Source: DDH964 sp963763205
Lineage (GTDB): Bacteria; Desulfobacterota; Desulfuromonadia; Desulfuromonadales; DDH964
DNA: 64,000 bases
Direction: 5' to 3'
Assembly: GCA_963763205.1 (NCBI GenBank)
Contig: CAVXNQ010000021.1
Span: forward strand, 124,001-188,000
Shown: positions 51,764 to 59,624 of the stretch, in pieces
Layout of the letters: each line of letters starts with the position of its first letter
How positions within the stretch are numbered: the first letter of the stretch is position 1
Notes under the pieces: model-generated
What the model saw: the letters and a program-made list of their open reading frames with translations, nothing else
Databases searched by the model: none
What the model was told of the DNA's origin: nothing
Translations under genes and position numbers: made by a program

Positions 51764-52567
51764 TCACTGTTTGCCCCGCTTGCGGATCTTGGCGACATCC
51801 GCCGCGGTCACCGTCGGCGCGTCGTTCCCCCAGCTGGTGCGCTCGTGGTTGATCACGGCCGCGACTTCCTGGTCCGAGAGCTGATCCTCCCAGGCGGGCA
51901 TCGGCGTGGCATAACTCGCTCCGTTGATTTTCCCCCCTTGTTTGCCGAACAGCACCGCCTCGATGTGGGCCGTGGGGTCGTTTGCCGTCACCACCGGGTC
52001 GCCGGCCAGGGGCGGGAATGTGTTGGGAACCCCTTGCCCGTTGTTCTGGTGGCAGCTGGCACAGCTGGTGCGGTAGAGTTCGGCGCCTTTGGCCGCCGTC
52101 GTCTCAGCCTGGCCCGGGCCCAGAGCCATGCTCCGGTAGGTCGGGGTATTGGCGTACTGCGGCGTCGGGCGCCACTGGGCGACGGCGTAATACAACGCCC
52201 AGGCTCCGATCAGGATGCCGACGACCCAGGCCCAGGTGGGGATCGGCAAAGGCGTTTCGGCCCGGCTCGGTTCCCATTTGTCCTCATAGGCTCCGCCGTA
52301 GGCGTTGACGAGGATATTGAGGTTGCCCTCGACCACGTCGTTCTCGCGAATGCCATCGACGGCGATGCCGGGTCCGTTGCGCACTTCGAAAGGGATGTTG
52401 CGGATGCCGCGCCGCCCCGAGCGGTCGATGGCGACGATGCGCAGCCGGTGCGGCCCGTCCTCGAGGGCGGTGACGTCGAGCTCGAAACGCTCCGGCGGGG
52501 CGAAGCTCGCGTAGGGCTCGGTCTGGTCATCGAGATAGACCTCGATGCGGTTCTCATTCTCGCTCAT
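51764..52567 (-). CDS. ccoP: CcoP-like monohaem cytochrome c subunit of the cbb3 oxidase
   Basis: 267 aa. The N-terminal 90 residues form a beta-rich, Ig/FN3-like domain (RLRIVAIDRSG...). One membrane helix lies at about 111-130 (TWAWVVGILIGAWALYYAVA). A single class I cytochrome domain has CASCH at 169-173 and NHERTSWGND...VTAADVAKIRKRG near the C-terminus. Canonical CcoP has two haem domains; only one is present. The domain is closely similar to the C-terminal domain of CcoO. Overlaps the ccoQ-like gene (ATGA). Confidence 0.86.
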   Translation of the reverse strand: MSENENRIEVYLDDQTEPYASFAPPERFELDVTALEDGPHRLRIVAIDRSGRRGIRNIPFEVRNGPGIAVDGIRENDVVEGNLNILVNAYGGAYEDKWEPSRAETPLPIPTWAWVVGILIGAWALYYAVAQWRPTPQYANTPTYRSMALGPGQAETTAAKGAELYRTSCASCHQNNGQGVPNTFPPLAGDPVVTANDPTAHIEAVLFGKQGGKINGASYATPMPAWEDQLSDQEVAAVINHERTSWGNDAPTVTAADVAKIRKRGKQ

Positions 52568-52749
52568 TCATCCTCTCCGGCAGACGGACCGTCGTCGTCG
52601 AGAATCTTTCGCTTGATGTGGTTCTTTTCTTTCTCCCGCGGCCGCACCAGGTATTTGAAGAAGAGAGCTCCGGCAAGGGCCAGGATAATGATGGAGAAGA
52701 CGACGAGCAGGTAATCCCAGAAGCCGGGCGGTCCTTCCACCATCATCAT
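52564..52749 (-). CDS. CcoQ/CcoH-like small membrane subunit
   Basis: About 60 aa with one helix (FWDYLLVVFSIIILALAGALFF) and a charged, basic/acidic tail (RPREKEKNHIKRKILDDDG). It fits the position and size of CcoQ between ccoO and ccoP, but the sequence is too short for firm assignment. It overlaps ccoP at its end. Confidence 0.7.
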   Translation of the reverse strand: MMMVEGPPGFWDYLLVVFSIIILALAGALFFKYLVRPREKEKNHIKRKILDDDGPSAGEDE

Positions 52750-52755
52750 TTTCTC

Positions 52756-53778
52756 CTATTCTTCATGGTTCGGTTTTCCCTGTTTTCTGATCTTCGCCAC
52801 ATCCTGCGGCGTGACCGTCGGCGCCTGGTTGCCCCAGCTGGTTCGCTCGTGGTTGACCAACGCGGCGATCTGTGCATCGGAAAGATCGCTGTGGGCCGGC
52901 ATTTCGGCGGCGTACGGGACGCCTTTGATCGCCTTGTGCTCGAGACCGAAGAGTACGACTTGGATGTGGCGGCTCGGATCTTTGGCCGTGACCACCGGGT
53001 CGCCCTTCAGCGGCGGAAAGACTCCTGGCGTACCGCCGCCGTCCTGCCCGTGACAGCTGGCGCAGCGGCTTCCGTAGAGGGAGGCCCCCTGGGCGGCCTC
53101 CGGGGATGTCGTCCCACCGGTCGCGGACGCCGCCTGCGTGGACGGGGCGGCCTGACTCGAGGTTCCGGCCGGGGTGCTGCCGGGGATGGGGAGCTGCTTG
53201 AGGGTCAAAAGATAGGCGACCAGGTCCTTGGCCTCCTGCGTCGCCACTACCTTGCCGTGGTGCGGAGCGTAGGCCTTGGGGACCGGCACCACCACGTCCT
53301 GCGGTCGGGGCGTCTCCTTGATGGTAAAGAGCCACGGGTAGGCCTGCATCACCGAGGCCTTGACCACGGACCGCGGGTTGTAGAGATGGAGGTAGTTCCA
53401 CGTTTTGCTCGACTGGCGGGCGGCGACGTTGCTCAGGTCGGGGCCGGTGCGCTCGGTGCCCAGCATTTCCGGCGCCATCCGCCAGAGATCCTGCATGTGC
53501 AGGCGCGCGTAGTCGGCCGGAGCCGAGGGGCGGCCGTAGGGTTTGTCGAGGGGGAGGGGCCGCACCTGCTGGGTGTGGCAGTAGAGGCAGCCCTCGGCGA
53601 CGTAAATGTCGAGTCCGCGCTGCTCCTGGGCGGTCAGGGCTTTCGAGCCAGGCAGCGGTGGGTTGTTGTCCTGCACCCAGATGGCCGGCGCGACAGCGAC
53701 GATCACCGTCAGGGCGATGAACCCGAAAAAGACCACGCCGAAGAGCAGCCGATGGTTTTCGTGAAAGGTCAGCTTCAT
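52756..53778 (-). CDS. ccoO: CcoO fused to a second cytochrome c domain
   Basis: 340 aa. The CcoO part has an N-terminal helix (LLFGVVFFGFIALTVIVAV) and its CLYCH haem motif at 64-68, with DLSNVAARQSSKTWNYLHLYNPRSVV. A Thr/Ser/Ala-rich linker (about 200-225) leads to an added class I domain with CASCH at 239-243 and the same INHERTSWGN...VAKIRKQGKP tail as CcoP. The start overlaps the ccoN stop (ATGA at 53775-53778). Confidence 0.9.
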   Translation of the reverse strand: MKLTFHENHRLLFGVVFFGFIALTVIVAVAPAIWVQDNNPPLPGSKALTAQEQRGLDIYVAEGCLYCHTQQVRPLPLDKPYGRPSAPADYARLHMQDLWRMAPEMLGTERTGPDLSNVAARQSSKTWNYLHLYNPRSVVKASVMQAYPWLFTIKETPRPQDVVVPVPKAYAPHHGKVVATQEAKDLVAYLLTLKQLPIPGSTPAGTSSQAAPSTQAASATGGTTSPEAAQGASLYGSRCASCHGQDGGGTPGVFPPLKGDPVVTAKDPSRHIQVVLFGLEHKAIKGVPYAAEMPAHSDLSDAQIAALVNHERTSWGNQAPTVTPQDVAKIRKQGKPNHEE

Positions 53779-55208
53779 GCCATCTCCCCTGCGGGCGCCA
53801 CCTTCTCTTCGCTCTCTTCGCGCTGTGTCCCCGGACGCATGCGCCAGACGTTGTAGGCGAACAGCAGATGCGCCGCCAACAGCAGGCTGCCGCCGACGGC
53901 CCGCCACAACCAGTAGGGGGCCATCAGCTTGACCGACTCGATGAAAGGCGCTCCGGAAATCCAGCTCGCGCCTTGGTTCGTTCCGCCGATCATCAGGGCA
54001 AAGCCATAGAGCAGGACGCCGATGAGGGCGAACCAGAAGTGGATGCCCACGGTCAGGTGAGGCGGCTCCTTCCCCGTCAGGCGCGGCAGCAGACCGTAGA
54101 TCCCGCCCCAGGCAAGAAAGGCGACAAAGCCGATCATGGTCAGGTGGGAGTGGGCGACGGTGTAGTTGGTGAAGTGCCAGAGGTTGTTCAGCGACCGGAG
54201 CGCTTCGAAGGAGCCCTGTCCCGAGGCCAGAAAGTAGAAGAGGACCCCCACCAGAATGAAGGGCAGGGTATAGCTTCGGGCGATGGTGCGTCTGCTGCCG
54301 CGCATGGTCAGCAGAAAATTGCCGGTGCCGGCAAAGAGGGGAATGAACATACCGACGCTGAAGATGATGGCCACCGTCTGCAGCCACCAGGGAATCGGGC
54401 TGAAGACGAAATGGTGGGCGCCGATCATCGAATAGAAAAGCAACTGCGTCCAGAAGGCGAGCACCCCCAGCGAATAGGAATAGATCGGCTTGTTGAGCAG
54501 CTTGGGCAGAAAGTAGTAAGTGAGCCCGAGAGCCAGCGGCGTGAACCACATGCCGACCCCCATGTGCATGTAGTACCCCTGGATCACCGGTTCTCCCAGC
54601 CCGTTCTGATACCAGGGGAGATAGGCGGTGGTCACCAGGACCAGCGTCCAGAGGAAGGCGGCCAGGATGTACCAGTTGGAAAGGTAAATCTCCTTGATGC
54701 TGCGCGAGGCGATGGTGCGGTAGAGGTTGAAGGTCAGCAGCAGCAGTCCGAGGGCAAAACACCCCATGACCGGCCAGATGAATTCGCGGTATTCCTGCCC
54801 GCCGTTGTTGACGCCGAAGAGCAGCAGGAACACTCCGGAGAGGTCCGCCAGATTGATCAGCCAGAAACTGACCCAGGCCAGTCGGATGCTGTACAGCTTC
54901 TTCTGGCTGGTGCGGGGAACCACGTAGAGCGCCAGGCCGATCAGCGCCAGCGACGACCATCCCCAGAGCACCACGTTGGTGTGGATGGGCCGCAGCCGGC
55001 CGAAGGAGAGCAGGGGGGCGACACCCAGGTCGGGAAAGGCCAGGCGAATGCCGAGGTATTCGCCGACCAGGCTGCCGAAAACCAGCCAGGCCGCCGCACA
55101 GGCGATATAGGCATAGACCAGACGCGTCAGGCTGGCGTCGGGATCGATCATGAAGTCGATGCGGGATTTTTCCACGGTGAGGGGGCGATATGCAGGCATG
55201 GCGTCCAT
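53775..55208 (-). CDS. ccoN: Cytochrome c oxidase cbb3-type subunit I (CcoN)
   Basis: About 477 aa with twelve predicted membrane helices. His motifs include HTNVVLWGWSSLA (low-spin haem ligand), GAHHFVFSPIPWW (CuB ligands) and FTNYTVAHSHLTMIGF, as in CcoN. The enzyme reduces oxygen with high affinity and pumps protons. ATG 55208 was chosen; ATG 55199 is also possible, and an upstream TTG would give a poorly conserved extension. It is the first gene of the cbb3 operon. Confidence 0.93.
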   Translation of the reverse strand: MDAMPAYRPLTVEKSRIDFMIDPDASLTRLVYAYIACAAAWLVFGSLVGEYLGIRLAFPDLGVAPLLSFGRLRPIHTNVVLWGWSSLALIGLALYVVPRTSQKKLYSIRLAWVSFWLINLADLSGVFLLLFGVNNGGQEYREFIWPVMGCFALGLLLLTFNLYRTIASRSIKEIYLSNWYILAAFLWTLVLVTTAYLPWYQNGLGEPVIQGYYMHMGVGMWFTPLALGLTYYFLPKLLNKPIYSYSLGVLAFWTQLLFYSMIGAHHFVFSPIPWWLQTVAIIFSVGMFIPLFAGTGNFLLTMRGSRRTIARSYTLPFILVGVLFYFLASGQGSFEALRSLNNLWHFTNYTVAHSHLTMIGFVAFLAWGGIYGLLPRLTGKEPPHLTVGIHFWFALIGVLLYGFALMIGGTNQGASWISGAPFIESVKLMAPYWLWRAVGGSLLLAAHLLFAYNVWRMRPGTQREESEEKVAPAGEMA

Positions 55209-55285
55209 CAAGGAGAGAGGTTCACGGCGCTCGGGAGGCGATCGCGCCCGTCGGTCGCGACGCTGCGATCCGAAAAAGCACAACT

Positions 55286-55301
55286 GTTAGGTCAGTCTAA
55301 C
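55286..55301. promoter_or_regulatory. Possible operator upstream of ccoN
   Basis: GTTAG and CTAAC arms around GTCAGT form a 16-base inverted repeat about 80 bases upstream of ccoN. It lies at the border with the intron-like tract. It is not an FNR box; the protein that would bind is unknown. Confidence 0.3.
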
Positions 55302-55361
55302 GCCCCAGATCGAGAGTGCAAATCTCGGGGATTTCAGGGGACGCCAGGAGGGACAAGCCCG

Positions 55362-55790
55362 GTGCGCCGGTAAAAACCGACGAGAAAGTAGTGAGTGCAA
55401 GTCTCCTACGATGAAGGAGTAGCGAACCACATCGGCCCCGAGTCATGCGTCGTTGCCCGTAAGGGTCTCGGCGAAGCGTTGACAGGGGGTATGCGGGCCG
55501 GGTATCGAGCCGCGAAAGGACTTTATCCAGGGTGCCGACGTTGTCAGGTTGTGCGAAAGGCAACACGTTTCGTCTCGATAGCACGAGAGACGCAACGGCC
55601 CTGCTTGGTCTGAGACCCCGAGCCCGCATGCAAGCCTCTCGGACGGAAACCGGGAGATCCCGCGACTGGCTATGGCCGACGTGGCCCCCGCTGTCGCGAA
55701 TCCAGCATCCGTATACAGTTAAAGGAAGTCGCAGAGTTCTGGGGGATTCATTATTCGACGGTCAGCCGGATGATCCGAAGAAGTGAAAGC
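55362..55790 (+). other. Group II intron-like RNA fragment
   Basis: GTGCGCC at 55362 matches a group II 5' end, and GAGTGCAAATCTC just upstream with GTGAGTGCAAGTCTCC downstream resembles the repeated internal segments of domain I. The following 400 bases hold many short stems (for example GTTGTCAGG/CGAAAGGCAAC) but no reverse-transcriptase gene and no clear domain V. Alternative identities, such as a truncated retroelement or decayed region, are possible. Confidence 0.35.
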
Positions 55791-55796
55791 GATGTG

Positions 55797-55820
55797 TGGC
55801 ACGGAAAGACCTGCCCCCGG
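55797..55820 (-). repeat. Inverted copy of the REP-like core
   Basis: GTGTGGCACGGAAAGACCTG on the plus strand is the reverse complement of CAGGTCTTTCCGTGCCACAC, matching the core of the 51097 and 51615 repeats. It lies between the intron-like tract and repeat copy B. Confidence 0.7.
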
Positions 55821-55830
55821 TTTCCTCCAC

Positions 55831-56037
55831 GAGCGGGGAGGGTAGGGGTTTAAAATGATTGACAGCTGTCGGGGATTGCCGGTATTTGAGAGAGGTTTTA
55901 TTTCCAATGTGCTGAATGAGGGGTGATGGCGTGGAAGGAACTGTTGATGAAAAGCAAAGCCGCTCGGCCGGAGTAGAAGAAACTGGCGAGCGGCTTTTTT
56001 TAGGTCTCGCATCTAGTCAACAAGTCACCAGCGTCCC
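55831..56037 (+). repeat. About 205-bp dispersed repeat, copy B
   Basis: Direct copy of 49007-49213, with about 20 differences. The 3' end runs into CACCAGCGTCCCCTCAGAAT, repeated in a short tandem (CAGCGTCCCCTCAGAATA twice at 56029-56064). It lies upstream of the ketosynthase remnant and the hydrolase gene at 56466. Confidence 0.85.
55895..55997 (+). ncRNA. Putative short RNA or leader transcript, copy B
   Basis: TTGACA (55859-55864), 18 bases and TATTTG form the promoter. The terminator stem GCCGCTCG/CGAGCGGC ends with seven Ts at 55991-55997. The 16-codon frame is kept (MAWKELLMKSKAARPE), and all five substitutions relative to copy A change the amino acid, which argues against selection on the peptide. 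In the terminator stem, U-G in copy A becomes U-A in copy B, preserving the pairing. Confidence 0.5.
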
Positions 56038-56192
56038 CTCAGAATACAGCGTCCCCTCAGAATAGAGGTGGAATTCGACGATCTGACCACTGGCGGCACT
56101 CGGAAGGTCAAGCCGTCGGAGGTCATCGTCTCGCTGCAGGTTGTTTTCTGAATCGGCATACTTACCAAAATTTTCTGGTTCTTTTCTCAATT

Positions 56193-56225
56193 CAAAGAGG
56201 CTCCCGGATCCCGGGAGCCTCTTTG
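56193..56225. terminator. Hairpin beside the ketosynthase III remnant
   Basis: CAAAGAGGCTCCCGG (56193-56207) pairs with the facing CCGGGAGCCTCTTTG (56211-56225), a near-perfect 15-bp stem. It resembles the terminator at 59858-59900, which follows the complete gene. Confidence 0.7.
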
Positions 56226-56258
56226 AATTTCGGCAGGGCGGCGCGGTGCGGTGCGTTT

Positions 56259-56317
56259 TCATACCACCGTCAGCAGCGCGTAGCACTTGGAGAAGTGGCC
56301 GCTCTCCGGGACGTAGG
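56259..56317 (-). pseudogene. Remnant: last codons of a ketosynthase III gene
   Basis: On the minus strand this reads YVPESGHFSKCYALLTVV and a stop, matching the end of the gene at 59924-61075 (YVPESGRFSMCYALLTVV). Beyond this point the sequences diverge. It is therefore a 3' fragment carried with its terminator, not an active gene. Confidence 0.8.
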
Positions 56318-56465
56318 AACCGCCTGGAGCCTCCGATCTTTTAACCCTCCCCGAGTCCCTTGACCCGCCCAAAGCCGGCGATATTCTCGATGCAGATGCG
56401 CATCCGGAATCCCACCCCCTCCTGGCTGCGGTAAAACCGGGACGGCTCACCACGAGGAGGCAGTC

Positions 56466-57497
56466 ATGACCCGATTGGCCATTGTCGCGCTGATTGCGCT
56501 CACCCTTTCCGCCTGCACCCGCCCCGTCAACCGACCTTGCCCCGCCAAGGCCTATCTTGACTACTCAGGGCTCAAGGACGTGCTCAGCGGCGGGGTGCAG
56601 ATGATCCCGATCCACACCGCTGCCGGCGACTTCCACGTCTGGACCAAACGGATCGGCAACAATCCGCGAATCAAGGTGCTTCTGCTGCACGGCGGCCCGG
56701 GTCTCACCCACGAGTACCTGGAAGCCTTCGACAGCTACTTTCCCGGTGCCGGTATCGAATACTACTACTACGATCAGCTCGGCTCCGCCTACAGCGACCA
56801 GCCGGACGTCCCGCAGCTGTGGGAGATTCCCCGCTTCGTGGACGAGGTCGAGCAGGTTCGCCAGGCGCTGGGGCTCGACAAGGACAACTTCTTCCTCTAT
56901 GGCCACTCCTGGGGCGGCATCCTGGCCATCGAGTACGCGCTCAAATACCAGCAGCACCTCAAGGGGCTGATCATCTCCAACATGATGTCGAGCATTCCAG
57001 CCTACAACGCCTACGCCGAGAAGGTGCTGGAGCCGGCCATGAACCAGGCGGCGCTGGCCAGGATCAAGGCCCTGGAGGCCGCCGGCAAAACCGATGAGCC
57101 GGAATACATGCAGCTGCTGATGGCGAACTATTACACTCGGCATTTGCTGCGCATGCCGCCCGAGCAGTGGCCGGAACCGGTGAACCGGGCCTTGTCCCAC
57201 CTCAACCCCAAGGTCTACGTGCCGATGCAGGGGCCGAGCGAGCTGGGCGCGAGCGGTAAACTGCTGCACTGGGATCGCACTGCGGACCTGCCGCGAATCA
57301 CCGTGCCGACCCTGGTGGTCGCCTCCCGCTACGGCACCATGGATCCCGGATATCTGGAGATGATGGCCCACCGTTTGCCGCGGGGGCGCTACCTTCTCTG
57401 CGCCCACGGCAGCCACCTGGCGATGTACGACGACCAGCAGGCCTACATGCACGGCATCATCGACTTCATCCGCGGCGTCGACGGTGGGCGTTATTGA
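56466..57497 (+). CDS. Secreted/lipoprotein alpha/beta hydrolase, proline-iminopeptidase-like
   Basis: 343 aa. A lipoprotein signal (LAIVALIALTLSAC) precedes an alpha/beta-hydrolase fold. The oxyanion region is LLLHGGPGLTHEY, the nucleophile Ser is in YGHSWGGILA, the acid is probably in VVASRYGTMDPG and the His is in CAHGSHLAMYDD. HGGPG and GHSWGG are typical of the S33 family (proline iminopeptidase and relatives). Intact. It is isolated from other genes; ATG 56466 follows GAGGAGG. Confidence 0.9.
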   Translation: MTRLAIVALIALTLSACTRPVNRPCPAKAYLDYSGLKDVLSGGVQMIPIHTAAGDFHVWTKRIGNNPRIKVLLLHGGPGLTHEYLEAFDSYFPGAGIEYYYYDQLGSAYSDQPDVPQLWEIPRFVDEVEQVRQALGLDKDNFFLYGHSWGGILAIEYALKYQQHLKGLIISNMMSSIPAYNAYAEKVLEPAMNQAALARIKALEAAGKTDEPEYMQLLMANYYTRHLLRMPPEQWPEPVNRALSHLNPKVYVPMQGPSELGASGKLLHWDRTADLPRITVPTLVVASRYGTMDPGYLEMMAHRLPRGRYLLCAHGSHLAMYDDQQAYMHGIIDFIRGVDGGRY

Positions 57498-57717
57498 CCA
57501 GCGAGGCCTCTTTGGCGTCAGGGTGAATTCTCCGGTACGTTGTTCTTTTGTCGATCGAAACGGGGTGGGGTCGGACCAATTTAACTACGTGAAAACAGTT
57601 GAAAACATAGTCGAATTTACCCCGAAAATTGCTCTACATGTCGATTTTCCGTGACCCAAATCGAGCTATGGCCACTTGGCGACGGAAGGTGGGCGATTCC
57701 AGGGTGGGAGGAGAGGG

Positions 57718-57903
57718 GTGCAAGAGGAAAAATCCTGCGACAGGCCAGAGGAACACCACCTGCACCTGTGCGAATTGAAAAAAAGTGTTCCCCACGCCGA
57801 AGTAGCCAAACTCTGCAAAAATCCGAAATACGTTTGCGCCAACTGCGGCGGGCGGGCCAACCGGGGACGGAATCTTTGCCGGCCCAAGCGCCTGAAAATC
57901 TGA
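57718..57903 (+). CDS. Small Cys-rich protein (zinc-binding type)
   Basis: 61 aa from GTG 57718, with GGAGGAGAGG just upstream. Cysteines are arranged as CDRPEEHHLHLC near the start and KLCKNPKYVCANCGGRANRGRNLCRP near the end. The CxxC and CxxH-like pairs suggest zinc or Fe-S binding. Small proteins of this form occur in Geobacter relatives. Function unknown. Confidence 0.6.
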   Translation: MQEEKSCDRPEEHHLHLCELKKSVPHAEVAKLCKNPKYVCANCGGRANRGRNLCRPKRLKI

Positions 57904-58459
57904 AACCCCCAAGGGCAGGTCTCAGTGGGCAAGTCCAATATTTAAATCGATAGCCTGGTTATTCAGCTGACTCCAGTAAGTCAAAGGCGTCTCTCGCCCG
58001 TTCTCTTCGTTCACTCAAGTTCGCAGAGGACGCCGAGAAGACCAAAATGGATTTTCTTCCTGCTTCACCTCAGCGGTCTCTGCTTTCTCAAGCGACTGCA
58101 GGGAGCGGACGTGAGATGATTCTGCCCTGGTTCTGAAGCTTGATTTTTTTGCCCAGGGCCCGGCTGGAGCGATGTGCACAACCAGAAAAAGCTTTTGGGG
58201 GATTTAGTTCTAGCGCCTTGCGCTAAGTGCATAACCAAGATCTGAAATTCTGCAGTTCCTCACTGCAAAGACGCAAAGGTCGCAAGGAAATTCAGCCACT
58301 TATAAAGACTGAGGACCTAACCCATTCGGGTGAAGGGCTTTGTCTGATGATTATTTGATTTCCTTGGCGTTCTTTGCGACTTTGCGGTGCAAATGCTTTT
58401 TCCCGGTTGAATTTCTTCGAGCCCGGAATCCCTCAACGTCCGGTCTGAATTCCCGCCCT
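57904..58459. other. Intergenic region with dispersed repeats
   Basis: No gene is supported. It holds the inverted copy of the 11235 repeat at 57988-58045. It also has two facing strings, ACTGCAAAGACGCAAAGGTC near 58263 and TTGGCGTTCTTTGCGACTTT near 58365, that form an imperfect inverted repeat of the kind seen between genes in related genomes. Confidence 0.5.
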
Positions 58460-58815
58460 TCACTGCGGAAGTGAAGCCACAAACTCCTCCAGCAGCCCGA
58501 AATACTTCTCAAAATTGACAGCCAGGATGCTGTTGTGGTCGCCGCGGGGAAAGAGGTGCAGCCGCTTCCTGCCGCCGCCCCAGGCATAGAGGCGCCGGCC
58601 GTGGCTGACGTCAACCAGCTCGTCCCCTTCGCAGTGCATGACCAGCAGCGGTCCCTGATAGCTCTCCAGCTTGCTTTTCTGGTCAAGGTGCCGGGCGACA
58701 CGGCTCTTTCCAGCGTGGCGGCGTCGACCCCGAGTTCCCGTGGCGTCAGCCGCAGCAGCAGCCGCAGCCGCTCCAGGACATCGGCCACGCCACTCTCCAG
58801 GGGGAAGGCTATGGG
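58460..58815 (-). pseudogene. Truncated alpha/beta hydrolase gene
   Basis: In the minus direction an alpha/beta-hydrolase C-terminal half can be read: PLESGVADVLERLRLLLRLT, then after a frame change near 58700 LVMHCEGDELVDVSHGRRLY, and HLFPRGDHNSILA to LPQ and TGA at 58460. The Asp and His motifs are present, but the nucleophile half is missing. Sequence upstream of 58815 reads GGGGTCAAGCCTCGAAG, a REP-like border, so a repeat may have cut off the 5' half. Confidence 0.7.
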
Positions 58816-58930
58816 GTCAAGCCTCGAAGTTGCCAAGTTTGATCCTCCAGCTATACTCCGTCACATTGCCAGAAAACCTCGCATCCATCTCCCCGGCGGC
58901 TGTGGGAATCCCGACAAGAGAGTAAAATCA

Positions 58931-58960
58931 TTGACAAGCCTTGTTGCTCACCGATAATGG
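58931..58960 (+). promoter_or_regulatory. Promoter of the 59139 gene (shared type)
   Basis: TTGACA (58931-58936), 18 bases, then TAATGG (58955-58960), preceded by AAAATCA. The -35 context and the spacer length match the promoters at 48091, 49036 and 55859. Confidence 0.6.
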
Positions 58961-58966
58961 GGAGGC

Positions 58967-59078
58967 TGTTCCCGGGTACGGGACCGGAGGGGAGGGGGGC
59001 GATGGACCAGAACGAATGAGCCGAACATCAAAATGCCGCCGTTGTCAGCCGTGGGCCGACCGGCGGCATTTCCGTTCC
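58967..59078 (+). promoter_or_regulatory. Leader with hairpin before the 59139 gene
   Basis: After the promoter, GGAGG precedes a five-codon frame (ATG 59002, MDQNE, TGA). An 11-bp perfect stem (AAATGCCGCCG 59031-59041 with 59061-59071) then ends in TTTCC. The arrangement resembles a leader-peptide attenuator, but it could also be chance. Confidence 0.4.
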
Positions 59079-59138
59079 CGGGGGGCCGAGCTCGCCCGGT
59101 ACCTTGTCGCGCACCAGCAGACCAGAGGAGGGGGAAAA

Positions 59139-59585
59139 ATGAGAGTACCGCAGACCACCCTATTCGCCAAAAACGCCGGAATGGAGATCGGACCCCACGA
59201 AAAACGCGGCAGCGGGCGCTCGACCGAAGGTCGCCTCGCCTTGCGCTTCTTTCGCGTGGAGAGCGGGGCGTCCCCGATCCGTTTTCTCCTCGAACCGGCA
59301 GAAGGGTTCGAGCTTTACCGGAAAATCCACAAGGTGTTTCGGGATGGTGGGAAGGAGACGCTGACCCACCGCTTCGAAGGGAGCGAGGGGGAAGTCTCGA
59401 CCCGCCTGACCATCGAGCGCTACGAGCGCGGGGGGAAGCCGGGATTCGCATTCGCCGTCAGACGCGGGGAGGAGGAAATCAACGTCCCGGCCGCCCCGGA
59501 GCGGTTCCTCTTCGCCGGAGAGTTCCTGCGCCACCTCTCCCTGGCGCAGGCTTGGATCGAGCCTGAGCACGCCATGGCCGAGTGA
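59139..59585 (+). CDS. Hypothetical protein, 148 aa
   Basis: Intact, with a strong GAGGAGGGGG site before ATG 59139. Small soluble protein with strand-like segments (LALRFFRVESG, FLLEPAEGFELYRKIHKVFRDGGKE, TRLTIERYERGGKPGFAF). No known motif is visible. It has a complete promoter and a hairpin at each end, so it is probably expressed on its own. Confidence 0.65.
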   Translation: MRVPQTTLFAKNAGMEIGPHEKRGSGRSTEGRLALRFFRVESGASPIRFLLEPAEGFELYRKIHKVFRDGGKETLTHRFEGSEGEVSTRLTIERYERGGKPGFAFAVRRGEEEINVPAAPERFLFAGEFLRHLSLAQAWIEPEHAMAE

Positions 59586-59594
59586 TGTCGAAGC

Positions 59595-59624
59595 GATACG
59601 GGGGACCGGATGGTCCCCCGTATC
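59595..59624. terminator. Hairpin after the 59139 gene
   Basis: GATACGGGGGACC (59595-59607) and GGTCCCCCGTATC (59612-59624) form a perfect 13-bp stem with a GGAT loop, ten bases after the stop. There is no long U-run. The region from 59625 to 59923 has no credible gene; it contains the terminator of the convergent gene (59858-59900). Confidence 0.65.

Noticed and set aside
49213..55830. Composite transposon bounded by the 205-bp repeats
   Set aside because: The direct repeats carry a promoter and terminator, not transposon ends, there is no transposase, and the cbb3 operon inside has host-like composition.
59002..59019. Five-codon frame as an annotated gene
   Set aside because: Too short to support as a coding gene; mentioned only as part of a possible leader.
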